Assembly (NCBI RefSeq): GCF_037645805.1
Contig: NZ_JBBEXE010000002.1
Coordinates: forward strand, 186,001 to 250,000
Direction: 5' to 3'
Source of the DNA: Leptobacterium_A meishanense
Lineage (GTDB): Bacteria; Bacteroidota; Bacteroidia; Flavobacteriales; Flavobacteriaceae
Length of the DNA: 64,000 bases
Part shown: positions 8,331-17,649 of the stretch, piece after piece
How the letters are laid out: each line of letters begins with the position of its first letter
Position numbering within the stretch: the first letter of the stretch is position 1
Notes under the pieces: model-generated
Told to the model about the DNA's origin: nothing
Seen by the model: only the letters and a program-made list of their open reading frames with translations
The model's database searches: none
Position numbers and translations under genes: made by a program

Positions 8331-9344
8331 TTAGAAAATATTCACTTCAGGCTCTAAATCAATATCGAATGCTATTTTAATGGCTTGTTGAATGTCCTCA
8401 GCAAGTTGAAGTAGCTCATTTCCCGTAGCATTTTCATAATTTATTAACACTAAGGCTTGTTTTTTGTGCACCCCGGCATCACCATAACGTTTTCCTTTAT
8501 ATCCAGCCTTTTCTATGAGCCATCCGGCCGGAATTTTTATTTTATCGGTTGAAATGGTGTAATGTGGAATATCCGGATACTTTTTAATTAATGTATCAAA
8601 TACTTGCTTGTTAATTACGGGGTTTTTAAAAAAACTCCCACTATTTCCGAGCTCTTTAGGGTTGGGTAGCTTGCTCTCTCGAATTGTAATAACTGCTTTA
8701 GAAACATCTTGAATAGTAGGAGAGGTTATACCCCAATCGCTTAGCTGCTCTTTGATAGCACCATAAGCAGTGTTTATGCTATGGTTTGTTTTAGTAAGCT
8801 TTAATGTGATACTAGCTATTATGTACTGTTCTTTAAGCTTACTTTTGAAGATAGAGTTTCGGTAACCAAATTGACATGCTTCTGCTGAAAAAGTGCGTGT
8901 TTTTTGAGTGTTTATTTCAACAGCTTCACAAGACACAAAAACATCTTTTAATTCGACTCCGTAAGCCCCAATGTTTTGGATGGGGGCTGCTCCTATATTT
9001 CCTGGGATAAGGGAAAGATTTTCAACTCCTCCATAGTTGTGGTTTAATGTCCACAACACAAAATCATGCCAATTCTCACCTGCATATGCTTTTACATAAA
9101 CATATTTGTCATCTTCTTTGACTACTTGAATTCCTCTGATATTGACATGGATTACCAATGCTTCAATATCTTTTGTAAGCAACATATTACTACCGCCACC
9201 TAATATGAATTTTTGAGAATATTCTCTCAATGAAAGAGCTTTGATCAATTCGTCAATATTTGAGACGACTGTATAATGCTTTGCAGTAACATTTATCCCG
9301 AAAGTATTGAATGGTTTTAGTGATATGTTGTGTTGTATATTCAT
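8331..9344 (-). CDS. murB: UDP-N-acetylenolpyruvoylglucosamine reductase
   Basis: FAD-dependent cytosolic reductase that makes UDP-N-acetylmuramic acid for peptidoglycan. Its 337 residues and layout match the type I (E. coli-like) MurB. FAD-binding GGGSNMLL lies at 49-56, SLIPGNIGAAPIQNIGAYG at about 111-129, the catalytic Ser237 in GNSGSFFKNP, and the catalytic Glu333 in LEPEVNIF near the C terminus. It starts four bases after the aminotransferase stop and is probably cotranscribed with it. Confidence 0.95.
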   Translation of the reverse strand: MNIQHNISLKPFNTFGINVTAKHYTVVSNIDELIKALSLREYSQKFILGGGSNMLLTKDIEALVIHVNIRGIQVVKEDDKYVYVKAYAGENWHDFVLWTLNHNYGGVENLSLIPGNIGAAPIQNIGAYGVELKDVFVSCEAVEINTQKTRTFSAEACQFGYRNSIFKSKLKEQYIIASITLKLTKTNHSINTAYGAIKEQLSDWGITSPTIQDVSKAVITIRESKLPNPKELGNSGSFFKNPVINKQVFDTLIKKYPDIPHYTISTDKIKIPAGWLIEKAGYKGKRYGDAGVHKKQALVLINYENATGNELLQLAEDIQQAIKIAFDIDLEPEVNIF

Positions 9345-9348
9345 TTAC

Positions 9349-10542
9349 TTATGCATCCGGATATGCTTGTAAAGCGGCCTTTAAAACAGCGACCGCTTTT
9401 ATAAGATCTTCTTCTTTCAGTACATAGGCAATCCTCACCTGATTAAGTCCGATTCCTGGAGTAGAGTAAAAACCTGCAGCAGGGGCAACCATGACAGTTT
9501 CATTGTTATGATGGAACTTTTCTAAAAGCCATTGTGCAAAATCATCAGCATTTTTAATTGGTAACTCGGCAATACAGTAAAAAGCGCCCTTTGGTCTAGC
9601 CACTTTTACGCCGTCAATTTTTTCTAATTCGGCCACTAAGGTATTTCTTCTAGCCACATATTCTTCTTTAACAGCTTTAAAATAGCTGTCAGGTGTATCT
9701 AGGGCAGCTTCACTGGCAATTTGGGCATAAGTTGGAGGTGATAGTCTTGCTTGCGCAAATTTTAAAGCAGTTGCAATTACTTTTTTATTTTTAGAAACAA
9801 CACATCCGATTCGTGCTCCACACATACTATATCGTTTTGATACAGAGTCAATCATGATTGCATTCTCCTCAATACTTTCTTCTTGCATGATAGAATAGTG
9901 CATTAAGCCGTCATAGGTAAATTCCCGGTATACTTCATCAGAGATAAGAAATAAATCGTGTTTTTTTGCAATTTGAGCCAATTTTTTAATTTCTTCTTTG
10001 GTATATAAATAACCGGTTGGGTTTCCCGGATTACAGATTAAGATAGCTTTTGTTTTTGGAGTAATCAGGTTTTCAAATGCTTCAATAGGGGGTAAAGCAA
10101 AATTATTGGAGATTTCAGAAATTACAGGGACTATTTTCACCCCTGAAGCTGTTGCAAAACCATTGTAATTTGCATAAAATGGTTCAGGGATAATGATTTC
10201 GTCACCTGCATCGGCGATAGTTCCCATAGTGAATAACAGTGCTTCAGAGCCACCTGTGGTTACAATAATGTCCTCTGCAGTTACATTGATAGCGTTTTTT
10301 TTATAATAATAGGCTATTTTTTTCCGGTATATTTCTGAACCTTCACTTCTACTATATTCGAGTACATTTATGGTATTGTTCTTGATGGCATCTAATGCAA
10401 TTTTAGGTGTTTGAATATCTGGTTGTCCGATGTTAAGGTGGTATACCTTTCGACCTTGTTTTTTGGCATTTTCTGCATAAGGAACAAGCTTACGAATAGG
10501 TGATTCGGGCATGTGAGCTCCTTTTATTGATATAGTTGGCAT
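9349..10542 (-). CDS. Class I PLP-dependent aminotransferase (aspartate-type)
   Basis: A 397-residue fold-type I aminotransferase. Visible landmarks are NIGQPD near residue 37, the GGSEA segment near 97, NPGNPTG at 171-177, SDEVYREF from 201, the PLP-binding Lys236 in SVSKRYS, and ARIG at 243-246. It resembles bacterial aspartate or multi-substrate aminotransferases, but the amino-acid donor cannot be fixed from sequence alone. It precedes murB by four bases; this pairing does not by itself reveal a wall-specific role. A 20-base palindrome lies just upstream of its start. Confidence 0.88.
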   Translation of the reverse strand: MPTISIKGAHMPESPIRKLVPYAENAKKQGRKVYHLNIGQPDIQTPKIALDAIKNNTINVLEYSRSEGSEIYRKKIAYYYKKNAINVTAEDIIVTTGGSEALLFTMGTIADAGDEIIIPEPFYANYNGFATASGVKIVPVISEISNNFALPPIEAFENLITPKTKAILICNPGNPTGYLYTKEEIKKLAQIAKKHDLFLISDEVYREFTYDGLMHYSIMQEESIEENAIMIDSVSKRYSMCGARIGCVVSKNKKVIATALKFAQARLSPPTYAQIASEAALDTPDSYFKAVKEEYVARRNTLVAELEKIDGVKVARPKGAFYCIAELPIKNADDFAQWLLEKFHHNNETVMVAPAAGFYSTPGIGLNQVRIAYVLKEEDLIKAVAVLKAALQAYPDA

Positions 10543-10557
10543 AAATATGTCTTTTTA

Positions 10558-10577
10558 ATTTTGCAAATTTGCAAAAT
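10558..10577. promoter_or_regulatory. Perfect 20-base palindrome, operator-like
   Basis: ATTTTGCAAATTTGCAAAAT reads identically on both strands. It ends 16 bases from the aminotransferase ATG, inside the 145-base divergent gap with the PDZ protease gene. Its place and symmetry fit a dimeric repressor or activator site, though AT-rich palindromes can occur by chance. The regulator is unknown. Confidence 0.4.
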
Positions 10578-10687
10578 ATATTTCAATGAGGTCGTATATT
10601 TCATGAAGTTAAATAATGTTAAATTTCCTATTACAACCACACCATTAATTACATTTAAATGTTGAACCTGCGTAGTACAGATTATTT

Positions 10688-12025
10688 ATGTTGAAATTAT
10701 ATTTAAAATGTTTTTTTGTTCTTTTTGTTGTTTGCTCGTTTTATACATATAGCCAGTCTACTTTCAAACTTCCAAAAGGCCAAAAAAAAGAAAAAGTAAG
10801 GTTTAAACTTGTTAGTAATTTAATAATTATCCCTGTAGAAGTAAATGGTATAGAATTATCATTTATACTCGATACAGGTGTGAATAAGCCCATTCTATTT
10901 AATTTGTCCGATAATGATTCTCTGGAGGTGAAAAATATAGAAGAAATATATATAAGAGGGTTAGGAGAAGGAGAAGCGGTTAAGGCACTTCATTCAAAAG
11001 GAAACTTTTTTAAGATAGGGGATATTTATAATAATTACCAAGATTTATACATGGTTCTTGATCAGGAAATTAACCTATCACCTCGTTTAGGTATTCCGGT
11101 GCATGGAATTATAGGATTTGACTTGATAAAAGATTTTGTATTGGATATTAATTACATGACTAAGACTGTGAAATTCCATAACAGACTCTATTATGAACCT
11201 AAAAAATGTAGAAAATGTGAAGAATTTCCTATTGAGCTTATACAAAACAAAGCTTACGTTGATGCCTATGTGAGTAGTGAAGAAGCACTAAAAATTCCTG
11301 TAAGACTTCTTTTAGATTCCGGTAATAGTGATGCTTTGTGGTTATTTCCAAATGAAGAAAAGAATATAAAGATTCCTGAAAAAAGTTTTAGGGATTATAT
11401 AGGTAGGGGATTAAGCGGAAATATCTATGGGTCGCGAGCTAGAGTAAAAAGCTTTCAATTGGGTAATTTTAGCTTAAAAGAAGCCAAAGTTGCTTTTCCT
11501 GACTCAATCTCAATTTCTCCTATAAAAAATATCAAAGAAAGAGATGGTAGCCTTGGAGGTGATGTGTTAAAAAGATTTCATGTAACGTTGGACTATCAAT
11601 CAAGAAAAATAAGACTTAGAAAAAACAGTAAATTTAAAGAACGCTTCAAGTACAATATGAGTGGAATAGAGGTACAACACAATGGTATCCGATATGTAAA
11701 AGAACGAGAGGCCAACGTTTTTGGAGTTGTAGAAAGAAATAACGATGCTTCAGGAAATGTACAAATATTATTAACGGACCTTTTTAAGATATTGCTTCCA
11801 CCTGCTATTGAAATTGCCGAAATTAGAGAAGGAAGTCCGGCAGCAGAGGTAGGATTGAAAAAAGGAGATATATTGATAACCATAAACGGAAAACAAACAT
11901 ATAAACATTCTTTACAGGAGGTAATAGAAATGTTGAATGAAAAAGAAGGAAGACGTATACGTTTAGTGATAGAAAGGGAAGGTAGAGAACTTAGTTTCTT
12001 GTTTGAATTAAAAAGAGTATTATAA
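10688..12025 (+). CDS. Exported aspartyl protease-like protein with C-terminal PDZ domain
   Basis: A 445-residue protein with a signal peptide (1-22), two retropepsin-like halves and a PDZ domain (about 365-440). The active-site type motifs are LDTG (Asp62) in the first half and LDSG (Asp210) in the second, so both catalytic aspartates of a pepsin-like pair are retained. The PDZ part includes GSPAAEVGLKKGDILITING. Such proteins are presumed periplasmic or surface peptidases in Bacteroidota; no substrate is known. It stands alone, divergent from the aminotransferase, with a terminator directly after the stop. Confidence 0.85.
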   Translation: MLKLYLKCFFVLFVVCSFYTYSQSTFKLPKGQKKEKVRFKLVSNLIIIPVEVNGIELSFILDTGVNKPILFNLSDNDSLEVKNIEEIYIRGLGEGEAVKALHSKGNFFKIGDIYNNYQDLYMVLDQEINLSPRLGIPVHGIIGFDLIKDFVLDINYMTKTVKFHNRLYYEPKKCRKCEEFPIELIQNKAYVDAYVSSEEALKIPVRLLLDSGNSDALWLFPNEEKNIKIPEKSFRDYIGRGLSGNIYGSRARVKSFQLGNFSLKEAKVAFPDSISISPIKNIKERDGSLGGDVLKRFHVTLDYQSRKIRLRKNSKFKERFKYNMSGIEVQHNGIRYVKEREANVFGVVERNNDASGNVQILLTDLFKILLPPAIEIAEIREGSPAAEVGLKKGDILITINGKQTYKHSLQEVIEMLNEKEGRRIRLVIEREGRELSFLFELKRVL

Positions 12026-12029
12026 CTAA

Positions 12030-12059
12030 AAAAAAGCTCGGTAATCCCGAGCTTTTTTG
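12030..12059. terminator. Bidirectional intrinsic terminator
   Basis: GCTCGG (12036-12041) pairs with CCGAGC (12047-12052) around a five-base loop, flanked by an A run on the left and six T on the right. It lies between the converging ends of the PDZ protease gene and the DUF1573 gene and can serve both. Confidence 0.85.
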
Positions 12060-12067
12060 ATTTATTT

Positions 12068-12454
12068 TTAATTGTTAGGCCCTAACACCTCTCCTTTAAT
12101 TTTTAATGCGACATAGGGTGTGTCCGCATTGGAGGTAACAGAAATTGTTTTTCGTATAGGTCCTACACGATTTGTATCATATTTAACCTCTATAGTAGAA
12201 GATTTTCCAGGTTGTATAGGTTCTTCTGGCTTTTTAGGAATCGTACAACCACAACTAGATGCTACACTGGAAATTACTAATGGGGTATTTCCAGTATTTG
12301 TAAATTCAAAAATGCGTATACCGTTACTACCTTTTTCTATCTGACCATAATCTATGGTAGTTTCTTTAAACTCAATTTTTGCAACCTTTTCCTGAGCATT
12401 TAGGACAGCAATGCTCGCTAATGCAAAAAATACTAAAATAACAGATTTTTTCAT
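12068..12454 (-). CDS. DUF1573 family exported protein
   Basis: A 128-residue secreted protein: signal peptide (1-20), then one Ig-like DUF1573 domain with the usual pattern KIEFKETTIDYGQIEKGSNG, FEFTNTGNTPLVI, SSCGCTIP and IEVKYDTNRVGP. The paired cysteines of SSCGC are present. The family is abundant in Bacteroidota and its role is unknown; the fold resembles PapD-like or ASPM-SPD-2-Hydin domains. It is monocistronic, and shares the terminator at 12030-12059 with the opposite gene. Confidence 0.88.
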   Translation of the reverse strand: MKKSVILVFFALASIAVLNAQEKVAKIEFKETTIDYGQIEKGSNGIRIFEFTNTGNTPLVISSVASSCGCTIPKKPEEPIQPGKSSTIEVKYDTNRVGPIRKTISVTSNADTPYVALKIKGEVLGPNN

Positions 12455-12546
12455 GGCTTTTAGTTTTTAATGAACTGTAAAATAACTACATTTTTGTTTA
12501 ACATTCAAAATAAAGGCTAATTCTTTCAAAATCTTAGTGTAATAGC

Positions 12547-12554
12547 TACTTTTG
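12547..12554 (+). promoter_or_regulatory. Likely -7 promoter box of valS (TACTTTTG)
   Basis: An exact TAnnTTTG match 30 bases before the valS ATG, in the divergent gap with the DUF1573 gene. A well-placed -33 TTG is not visible. Confidence 0.45.
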
Positions 12555-12584
12555 TAAAGTCATTTTCAAAAATCGCACCAAACT

Positions 12585-15218
12585 ATGCAAATTCCACCTA
12601 AATATAATGCTTTAGCAGTTGAGGATAAATGGTATAATTATTGGATGGAGCACGGTTTTTTTTATTCTGAACCAGATGATAGAAAACCTTATACCATTGT
12701 TATTCCACCGCCAAATGTGACAGGTGTTTTACATATGGGGCACATGCTCAATAATACTATTCAGGATGTATTGATACGAAGAGCCCGCTTAAAAGGGTAT
12801 AATGCATGTTGGGTACCGGGAACGGACCATGCATCTATTGCTACAGAAGCTAAAGTAGTGAACAAGCTTAAAGAGGAAGGAATAAGTAAAAATGAGATAT
12901 CAAGAGAAGCATTTTTAGAGCATGCATGGGACTGGACTCATAAACATGGCGGAATTATTCTAGAGCAGTTAAAAAAACTAGGTTGCTCTTGCGATTGGAA
13001 GCGAACAAAGTTTACCATGGACGATGATATGTCAGCATCGGTTATTAAGGTATTTGTCGATTTATACAAAAAAGGATATATATATAAGGGTTACCGTATG
13101 GTTAACTGGGATCCTGAAGCTAAAACCACATTATCGGATGAAGAAGTGATTTATGAAGAACAGCAAGGAACCTTATATTATATCGCTTATCCAATAGAAG
13201 GAAGTGATGAAAAGGTAATTATTGCGACAACCCGTCCTGAAACTATTTTAGGAGATACTGCCATTTGTATTCATCCTGATGATGAACGTTATATACATTT
13301 GAAAGGAAAAAAAGCGATAGTGCCTATCTGTGATCGTGTAATACCTATAATTGAGGATGAGTATGTTGCTATGGATTTTGGTACCGGATGCTTAAAAATT
13401 ACTCCTGCACATGATGTAAATGACAAAAATTTAGGTGATAAGCATCAATTGGAAACTATAGATATTTTTAATGAAGATGCTACATTGAACTCCTATGGAT
13501 TGCATTATGAAGGAAAAGACCGTTTTAAGGTTCGGAAAGAAATAACAAAAGAACTCGAGGAAAAAGGGTTTTTGATAAAAAAAGAAAACTATCTTAATAA
13601 AGTAGGGACTTCTGAGCGGACAAAAGCAGTTATAGAACCAAGGCTGTCTGAGCAATGGTTTTTAAAGATGGACGAATTGGTGAAACCTGCATTAAAAGCA
13701 GTATTGGAAACGAATGAAATACAGTTGTTCCCTAATAAATTTAAAAATACTTACCGTCATTGGATGGAAAACATTCGTGATTGGAACATTTCACGCCAAT
13801 TGTGGTGGGGGCAGCAAATACCTGTATATTATTATGGAAATGGAAAAGAAGATTTTGTAGTAGCAGCAAATAAAGAAACTGCTTTAAAACTTGCAAGGGA
13901 AAAGACAGGAAATGTTAGCCTGTCTTTAAATGATCTAAAACAAGATAAAGATGTTTTAGATACTTGGTTTTCTTCATGGATATGGCCTATTAGTGTTTTT
14001 GGAGGCATATTGGAACCTGACAATCCCGATATTAAATATTATTATCCAACCAATGATTTGGTAACAGGCCCTGACATATTATTCTTTTGGGTAGCCCGAA
14101 TGATAATTTCCGGATATGAATATAGAGGAGAAAAGCCCTTTTCGAATGTATATTTGACCGGTTTAGTACGGGACAAGCAACGCCGAAAAATGTCCAAATC
14201 ACTTGGTAATTCGCCGGATGCGTTAAAACTTATAGAAACATATGGTGCAGATGGTGTTCGTGTAGGTTTATTATTAAGTTCTGCTGCCGGAAATGATTTA
14301 TTATTTGAAGAATCATTATGCCAGCAAGGAAAAGGGTTTGCTAATAAAATATGGAATGCATTTCGCTTGATAAAAAATTGGGATATTGATACTGAGATAA
14401 GTCAACCGGAAGCTGCGAAAAAAGGAATTGAATGGTATGAAGCTAAGCTACAAGAAACACTTAATCAAATAGAAGACCATTACAGTAAATATCGCATCTC
14501 TGATGCTTTAATGGCTACTTATAAACTAATATGGGACGATTTCTGTTCATGGCTTTTAGAAATTGTAAAACCTGCTTATGGTGAAGCTATTGATTCAAAA
14601 ACATATCAAGCTGTTGTGGAGTTTTTCGAGATGAATTTAAAAATACTTCATCCGTTTATGCCATTTTTGACAGAAGAGATATGGCAACATATTAAAAAGC
14701 GAAATCCCAAAGAGGCACTTATTATAGCAACATGGCCTGAGATAAAACCTTTTAATAAAAAGGTAATCTCTGATTTTGATTATTTAACCGAAGTAGTATC
14801 AGGTATAAGGACCATAAGAAAAGAAAAAAGTATAGCTTTTAAAGAAGAGTTGGCACTTTTTGTTGTTAACTATGAGAATGTGAACTCTTCACTCGATAGT
14901 GTGATATGTAAACTAGGAAATATATCAACAGTCACTTACAGCAATGAAAAAATAGATAGTGCACAAACATTTAGGGTAAAATCAAATGAATACTTCATCC
15001 CAATGAAAAATGCTGTAAATATTGAAGAAGAGCTAAAAAAGCTTAAAGAAGAGTTGACTTATTCAGAAGGTTTCCTGAAATCAGTAAGAAGTAAACTTAC
15101 GAATGAACGCTTCATAAATAATGCTCCCGAGCAAGTGGTTATTATGGAACGTAAAAAAGAAGAGGATGCATTGGCTAAAATAGCAACTATAAAAGAAAGT
15201 ATGGCAAGACTAAAATAA
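12585..15218 (+). CDS. valS: Valine--tRNA ligase
   Basis: A complete class I aminoacyl-tRNA synthetase of 877 residues that charges tRNA-Val. The HIGH-type motif is HMGH at 50-53 (PPPNVTGVLHMGH) and KMSKS lies at 535-539. The CP1 editing domain lies between them, with the conserved TTRPETILGDTAI segment. The anticodon-binding domain and a C-terminal coiled coil (about 810-877) follow. It is preceded by a TAnnTTTG box and converges on the ACBP gene with a gap of four bases. Confidence 0.97.
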   Translation: MQIPPKYNALAVEDKWYNYWMEHGFFYSEPDDRKPYTIVIPPPNVTGVLHMGHMLNNTIQDVLIRRARLKGYNACWVPGTDHASIATEAKVVNKLKEEGISKNEISREAFLEHAWDWTHKHGGIILEQLKKLGCSCDWKRTKFTMDDDMSASVIKVFVDLYKKGYIYKGYRMVNWDPEAKTTLSDEEVIYEEQQGTLYYIAYPIEGSDEKVIIATTRPETILGDTAICIHPDDERYIHLKGKKAIVPICDRVIPIIEDEYVAMDFGTGCLKITPAHDVNDKNLGDKHQLETIDIFNEDATLNSYGLHYEGKDRFKVRKEITKELEEKGFLIKKENYLNKVGTSERTKAVIEPRLSEQWFLKMDELVKPALKAVLETNEIQLFPNKFKNTYRHWMENIRDWNISRQLWWGQQIPVYYYGNGKEDFVVAANKETALKLAREKTGNVSLSLNDLKQDKDVLDTWFSSWIWPISVFGGILEPDNPDIKYYYPTNDLVTGPDILFFWVARMIISGYEYRGEKPFSNVYLTGLVRDKQRRKMSKSLGNSPDALKLIETYGADGVRVGLLLSSAAGNDLLFEESLCQQGKGFANKIWNAFRLIKNWDIDTEISQPEAAKKGIEWYEAKLQETLNQIEDHYSKYRISDALMATYKLIWDDFCSWLLEIVKPAYGEAIDSKTYQAVVEFFEMNLKILHPFMPFLTEEIWQHIKKRNPKEALIIATWPEIKPFNKKVISDFDYLTEVVSGIRTIRKEKSIAFKEELALFVVNYENVNSSLDSVICKLGNISTVTYSNEKIDSAQTFRVKSNEYFIPMKNAVNIEEELKKLKEELTYSEGFLKSVRSKLTNERFINNAPEQVVIMERKKEEDALAKIATIKESMARLK

Positions 15219-15222
15219 ATGG

Positions 15223-15486
15223 CTATGGTTCAAGAAGATGTTCTTTGACCAATGCTATATATTTTTCTTTGGCTTCATTTTCATCAATATTTTTAGCTTG
15301 GAACAATGCATTTGCTTTAAAAGCATTGATAAGAGGCTTTTTACTACCGGGGTTTTCAAAATTCTTATTGGCAATTTTATAATAAGCATAGAGGCGTAAT
15401 AAAAAGTCGGCGGGCAATGGCTTTACATAATTGTTTACAATTGCGACCGCTTTTTCAAATTCGTTGTCTAGTCCTTTATTCTCCAT
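15223..15486 (-). CDS. Acyl-CoA-binding protein
   Basis: An 87-residue cytosolic helical protein of the ACBP family, which binds long-chain acyl-CoA esters. The family signature is recognisable: LPADFLLRLYAYYKIA, a basic KKPLINAFKANAL segment replacing the eukaryotic KWDAW motif, and YIALVKEHL at the end. It is the last gene of the rsfS-ftsH-LUD-cdsA-psd row, six bases after psd, consistent with a role in supplying acyl groups for phospholipid synthesis. Confidence 0.85.
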   Translation of the reverse strand: MENKGLDNEFEKAVAIVNNYVKPLPADFLLRLYAYYKIANKNFENPGSKKPLINAFKANALFQAKNIDENEAKEKYIALVKEHLLEP

Positions 15487-15492
15487 GCTTAA

Positions 15493-16140
15493 TTAACTTG
15501 CGATAATATCAATACCTCCTTTCACTTTCTGTCCGAGAGTGACATTAACATTTGCATTGAGAGGAAGGAATACATCCACTCTAGAGCCAAATTTTATAAA
15601 CCCTGCATCTTTACCGGAGATAACCTCCATCCCTTCTTGAGCATAATTGACAATACGTTTTGCCAACGCCCCTGCTATTTGCCTATAGAGGATTTTACCA
15701 TAAGTGGTATTTTCTATAACAATAGTGGTACGTTCATTTTCTTCAGATGCTTTAGGTAACCAAGCAGCTAAATATTTTCCCGGATGATATTTACTGAATA
15801 GAATGGTACCACCTATGGGGTAACGTGTAACATGTACATTTATAGGTGACATAAATATTGATAGCTGGATCCGATTATCCTTGAAATATTCTTTTTCATA
15901 CACCTCTTCTATAACAACTACTTTGCCATCTACCGGAGCAATTACTTTACCAGCTGCTTCAGTGGGGTTTCTCTTAGGGTTTCTAAAAAACTGAAGTATA
16001 AGTATGAGAAAAATAATAGCGCTAATTTGGAGAATAAGTTTTAGCCAGATTACTGCAATATAATATTCAGCAACTAACGCAACAATGGCTACACTAATAA
16101 ATGTAATTGAAATAATTTTATATCCTTCTTTATGAAACAT
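15493..16140 (-). CDS. psd: Phosphatidylserine decarboxylase family protein
   Basis: A 215-residue membrane-associated enzyme of the short Psd type, forming phosphatidylethanolamine from phosphatidylserine. Two hydrophobic helices (about 9-50) are followed by the catalytic core with APVDGKV (68-74), INVHVTRYP (100-108) and the self-cleavage site FGSRVDVF, where Ser186 becomes the pyruvoyl group. The usual LGST is here FGSR, as in other short bacterial or archaeal-type enzymes. Its start overlaps the end of cdsA by 11 bases. Confidence 0.9.
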   Translation of the reverse strand: MFHKEGYKIISITFISVAIVALVAEYYIAVIWLKLILQISAIIFLILILQFFRNPKRNPTEAAGKVIAPVDGKVVVIEEVYEKEYFKDNRIQLSIFMSPINVHVTRYPIGGTILFSKYHPGKYLAAWLPKASEENERTTIVIENTTYGKILYRQIAGALAKRIVNYAQEGMEVISGKDAGFIKFGSRVDVFLPLNANVNVTLGQKVKGGIDIIAS

Positions 16141-16933
16141 AATTAAATACTTGAAGCGTTAGATAAGCAAATGGAGCAGTAAAAATAAGGCTGTCTAACC
16201 GGTCTAATAGCCCCCCATGTCCTGGTAAAATGGCGCCACTGTCCTTAACCCCTGCGGTTCTCTTAAATTTTGATTCAATAAGGTCCCCTAAAGTACCCAT
16301 TATAACTACCATAAAAGTTAAAATCATCCACTCTTTCATATGCATTTCATGACCATATTTCCATAACAAAAAAGCAGCGATCAGTGCAAAAATGAAACCT
16401 CCTAAAGCACCCTCTATGGTCTTCTTTGGGGATACTTTTTTAAAAAGTTTATTTTTCCCAAAAGCTTTCCCTACCAAAAAAGCAAAAGAGTCATTTACCC
16501 AAATCAATATAAAAATACTGATTATCATGTATTTTGCAAAGTGGTCATCTTTGTATGGAATCATTGTTAAAAAAATACTTCCCCCTCCAATATAAAAAAG
16601 TGTAATTAGAAACTTCTGGGTATTAGAAAAGCGATGTTCTTTATTTGAAAATAAAAAAGTAATTAAAAAGATATTTACAGCACATGAAATAACTAAAAAC
16701 GTATAAATGACACTTTTTTCCTTTATTAAGTAAATAAACAGCCACCAAAGCGCCATAAATGCTATAAAAATATAATACCCTCTTAGCTTTATAAGCTTCT
16801 TAAATTCATAGATACAGGTTAATCCAAAGGCAAGAAATAAAAAATCAAATGCATCGGTACTCAAAAAAACAGCGGCAAGCAATAACAAAACATATAAAAT
16901 TCCCGTAATAGAACGCTTAAGAAACTCTTTCAT
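16130..16933 (-). CDS. cdsA: Phosphatidate cytidylyltransferase
   Basis: A 267-residue integral membrane enzyme with about eight hydrophobic helices, which makes CDP-diacylglycerol from phosphatidate and CTP. The family signature is at the C terminus: GDLIESKFKR, GVKDSG, LPGHGGLLDRLDS. It overlaps psd, its pathway neighbour two steps on, and begins one base after the LUD gene, so these genes clearly form one operon. Confidence 0.95.
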   Translation of the reverse strand: MKEFLKRSITGILYVLLLLAAVFLSTDAFDFLFLAFGLTCIYEFKKLIKLRGYYIFIAFMALWWLFIYLIKEKSVIYTFLVISCAVNIFLITFLFSNKEHRFSNTQKFLITLFYIGGGSIFLTMIPYKDDHFAKYMIISIFILIWVNDSFAFLVGKAFGKNKLFKKVSPKKTIEGALGGFIFALIAAFLLWKYGHEMHMKEWMILTFMVVIMGTLGDLIESKFKRTAGVKDSGAILPGHGGLLDRLDSLIFTAPFAYLTLQVFNYVS

Positions 16934-16934
16934 C

Positions 16935-17540
16935 TTATAAATCTTCGAGTAGAAGCAAATATAGGTTTTTTGAGCTACTTCCGTAAGAGAGAAAATCGTT
17001 TTCCTGATCGGTATTGAAATGTTTTATGGTAGTAATGTTGGTTGGAATTTTTCCACTGCTTTTGTTTTTAATTCGTCTAAGGCCCTCACCAATGGTATTT
17101 ATAAGCTGGCTGGTAGCTGCAAAAACTATAAAATTATCAGGAAGTGTTTTTAATTTTTCTTCTCCAATTTGATTAGAAGATACCAAGATGCCCCCTATTT
17201 CTGCTACTAGGTTTTCACAACAAGTCAAAAACAATGTAGAACCATTATTTTTTTTAGAGAAAATCACATTATGCTTTTCAAATTTTTCTTGTAATGAAGT
17301 GTCTATACAATATATTTTGGTTTTTTCCCATGCATTTTCTTTAAGAATATTAGAGAAGTTTTCATGAATTTCTTCCATAGATTCACAGTATATGAACTTC
17401 CCTCCATTCTTTTTGAAATTGATAGTGAACTTTTCATCCACAGGGAGTTTTATTTCAGGCATAAATTTCCCTCTTTTAACAATGTTTTTCTCTTCTGAAG
17501 ATTCTTTTTTTCGTCCAAAAAATTTCTTGAATAAACTCAT
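16935..17540 (-). CDS. LUD domain protein (LutC/YkgG-like)
   Basis: A 201-residue protein with the lactate-utilisation (LUD) domain fold, recognised from ENLVAEIGGILVSSNQ, the FIVFAATSQLI stretch and the C-terminal LYLLLLEDL. A basic N terminus (residues 1-30) precedes it. Elsewhere LutC acts with the iron-sulfur proteins LutA/LutB in lactate oxidation, but these are absent here. The position between ftsH and cdsA is conserved in flavobacteria, which suggests a different, unknown role. Confidence 0.75.
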   Translation of the reverse strand: MSLFKKFFGRKKESSEEKNIVKRGKFMPEIKLPVDEKFTINFKKNGGKFIYCESMEEIHENFSNILKENAWEKTKIYCIDTSLQEKFEKHNVIFSKKNNGSTLFLTCCENLVAEIGGILVSSNQIGEEKLKTLPDNFIVFAATSQLINTIGEGLRRIKNKSSGKIPTNITTIKHFNTDQENDFLSYGSSSKNLYLLLLEDL

Positions 17541-17649
17541 TTAAATACAGGGGACTGTGAATTTTCCATAAAATTATAAAATATCTGTCATTTTAAGGAA
17601 TTTATTGGCTAATTGACAAGATAATTTATGTGACATGCATTCAAAGAGG

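Noticed and set aside
15493..16140. Psd with FGSR in place of LGST
   Set aside because: Short-type Psd enzymes normally have a GS-only cleavage site, so no defect is implied.
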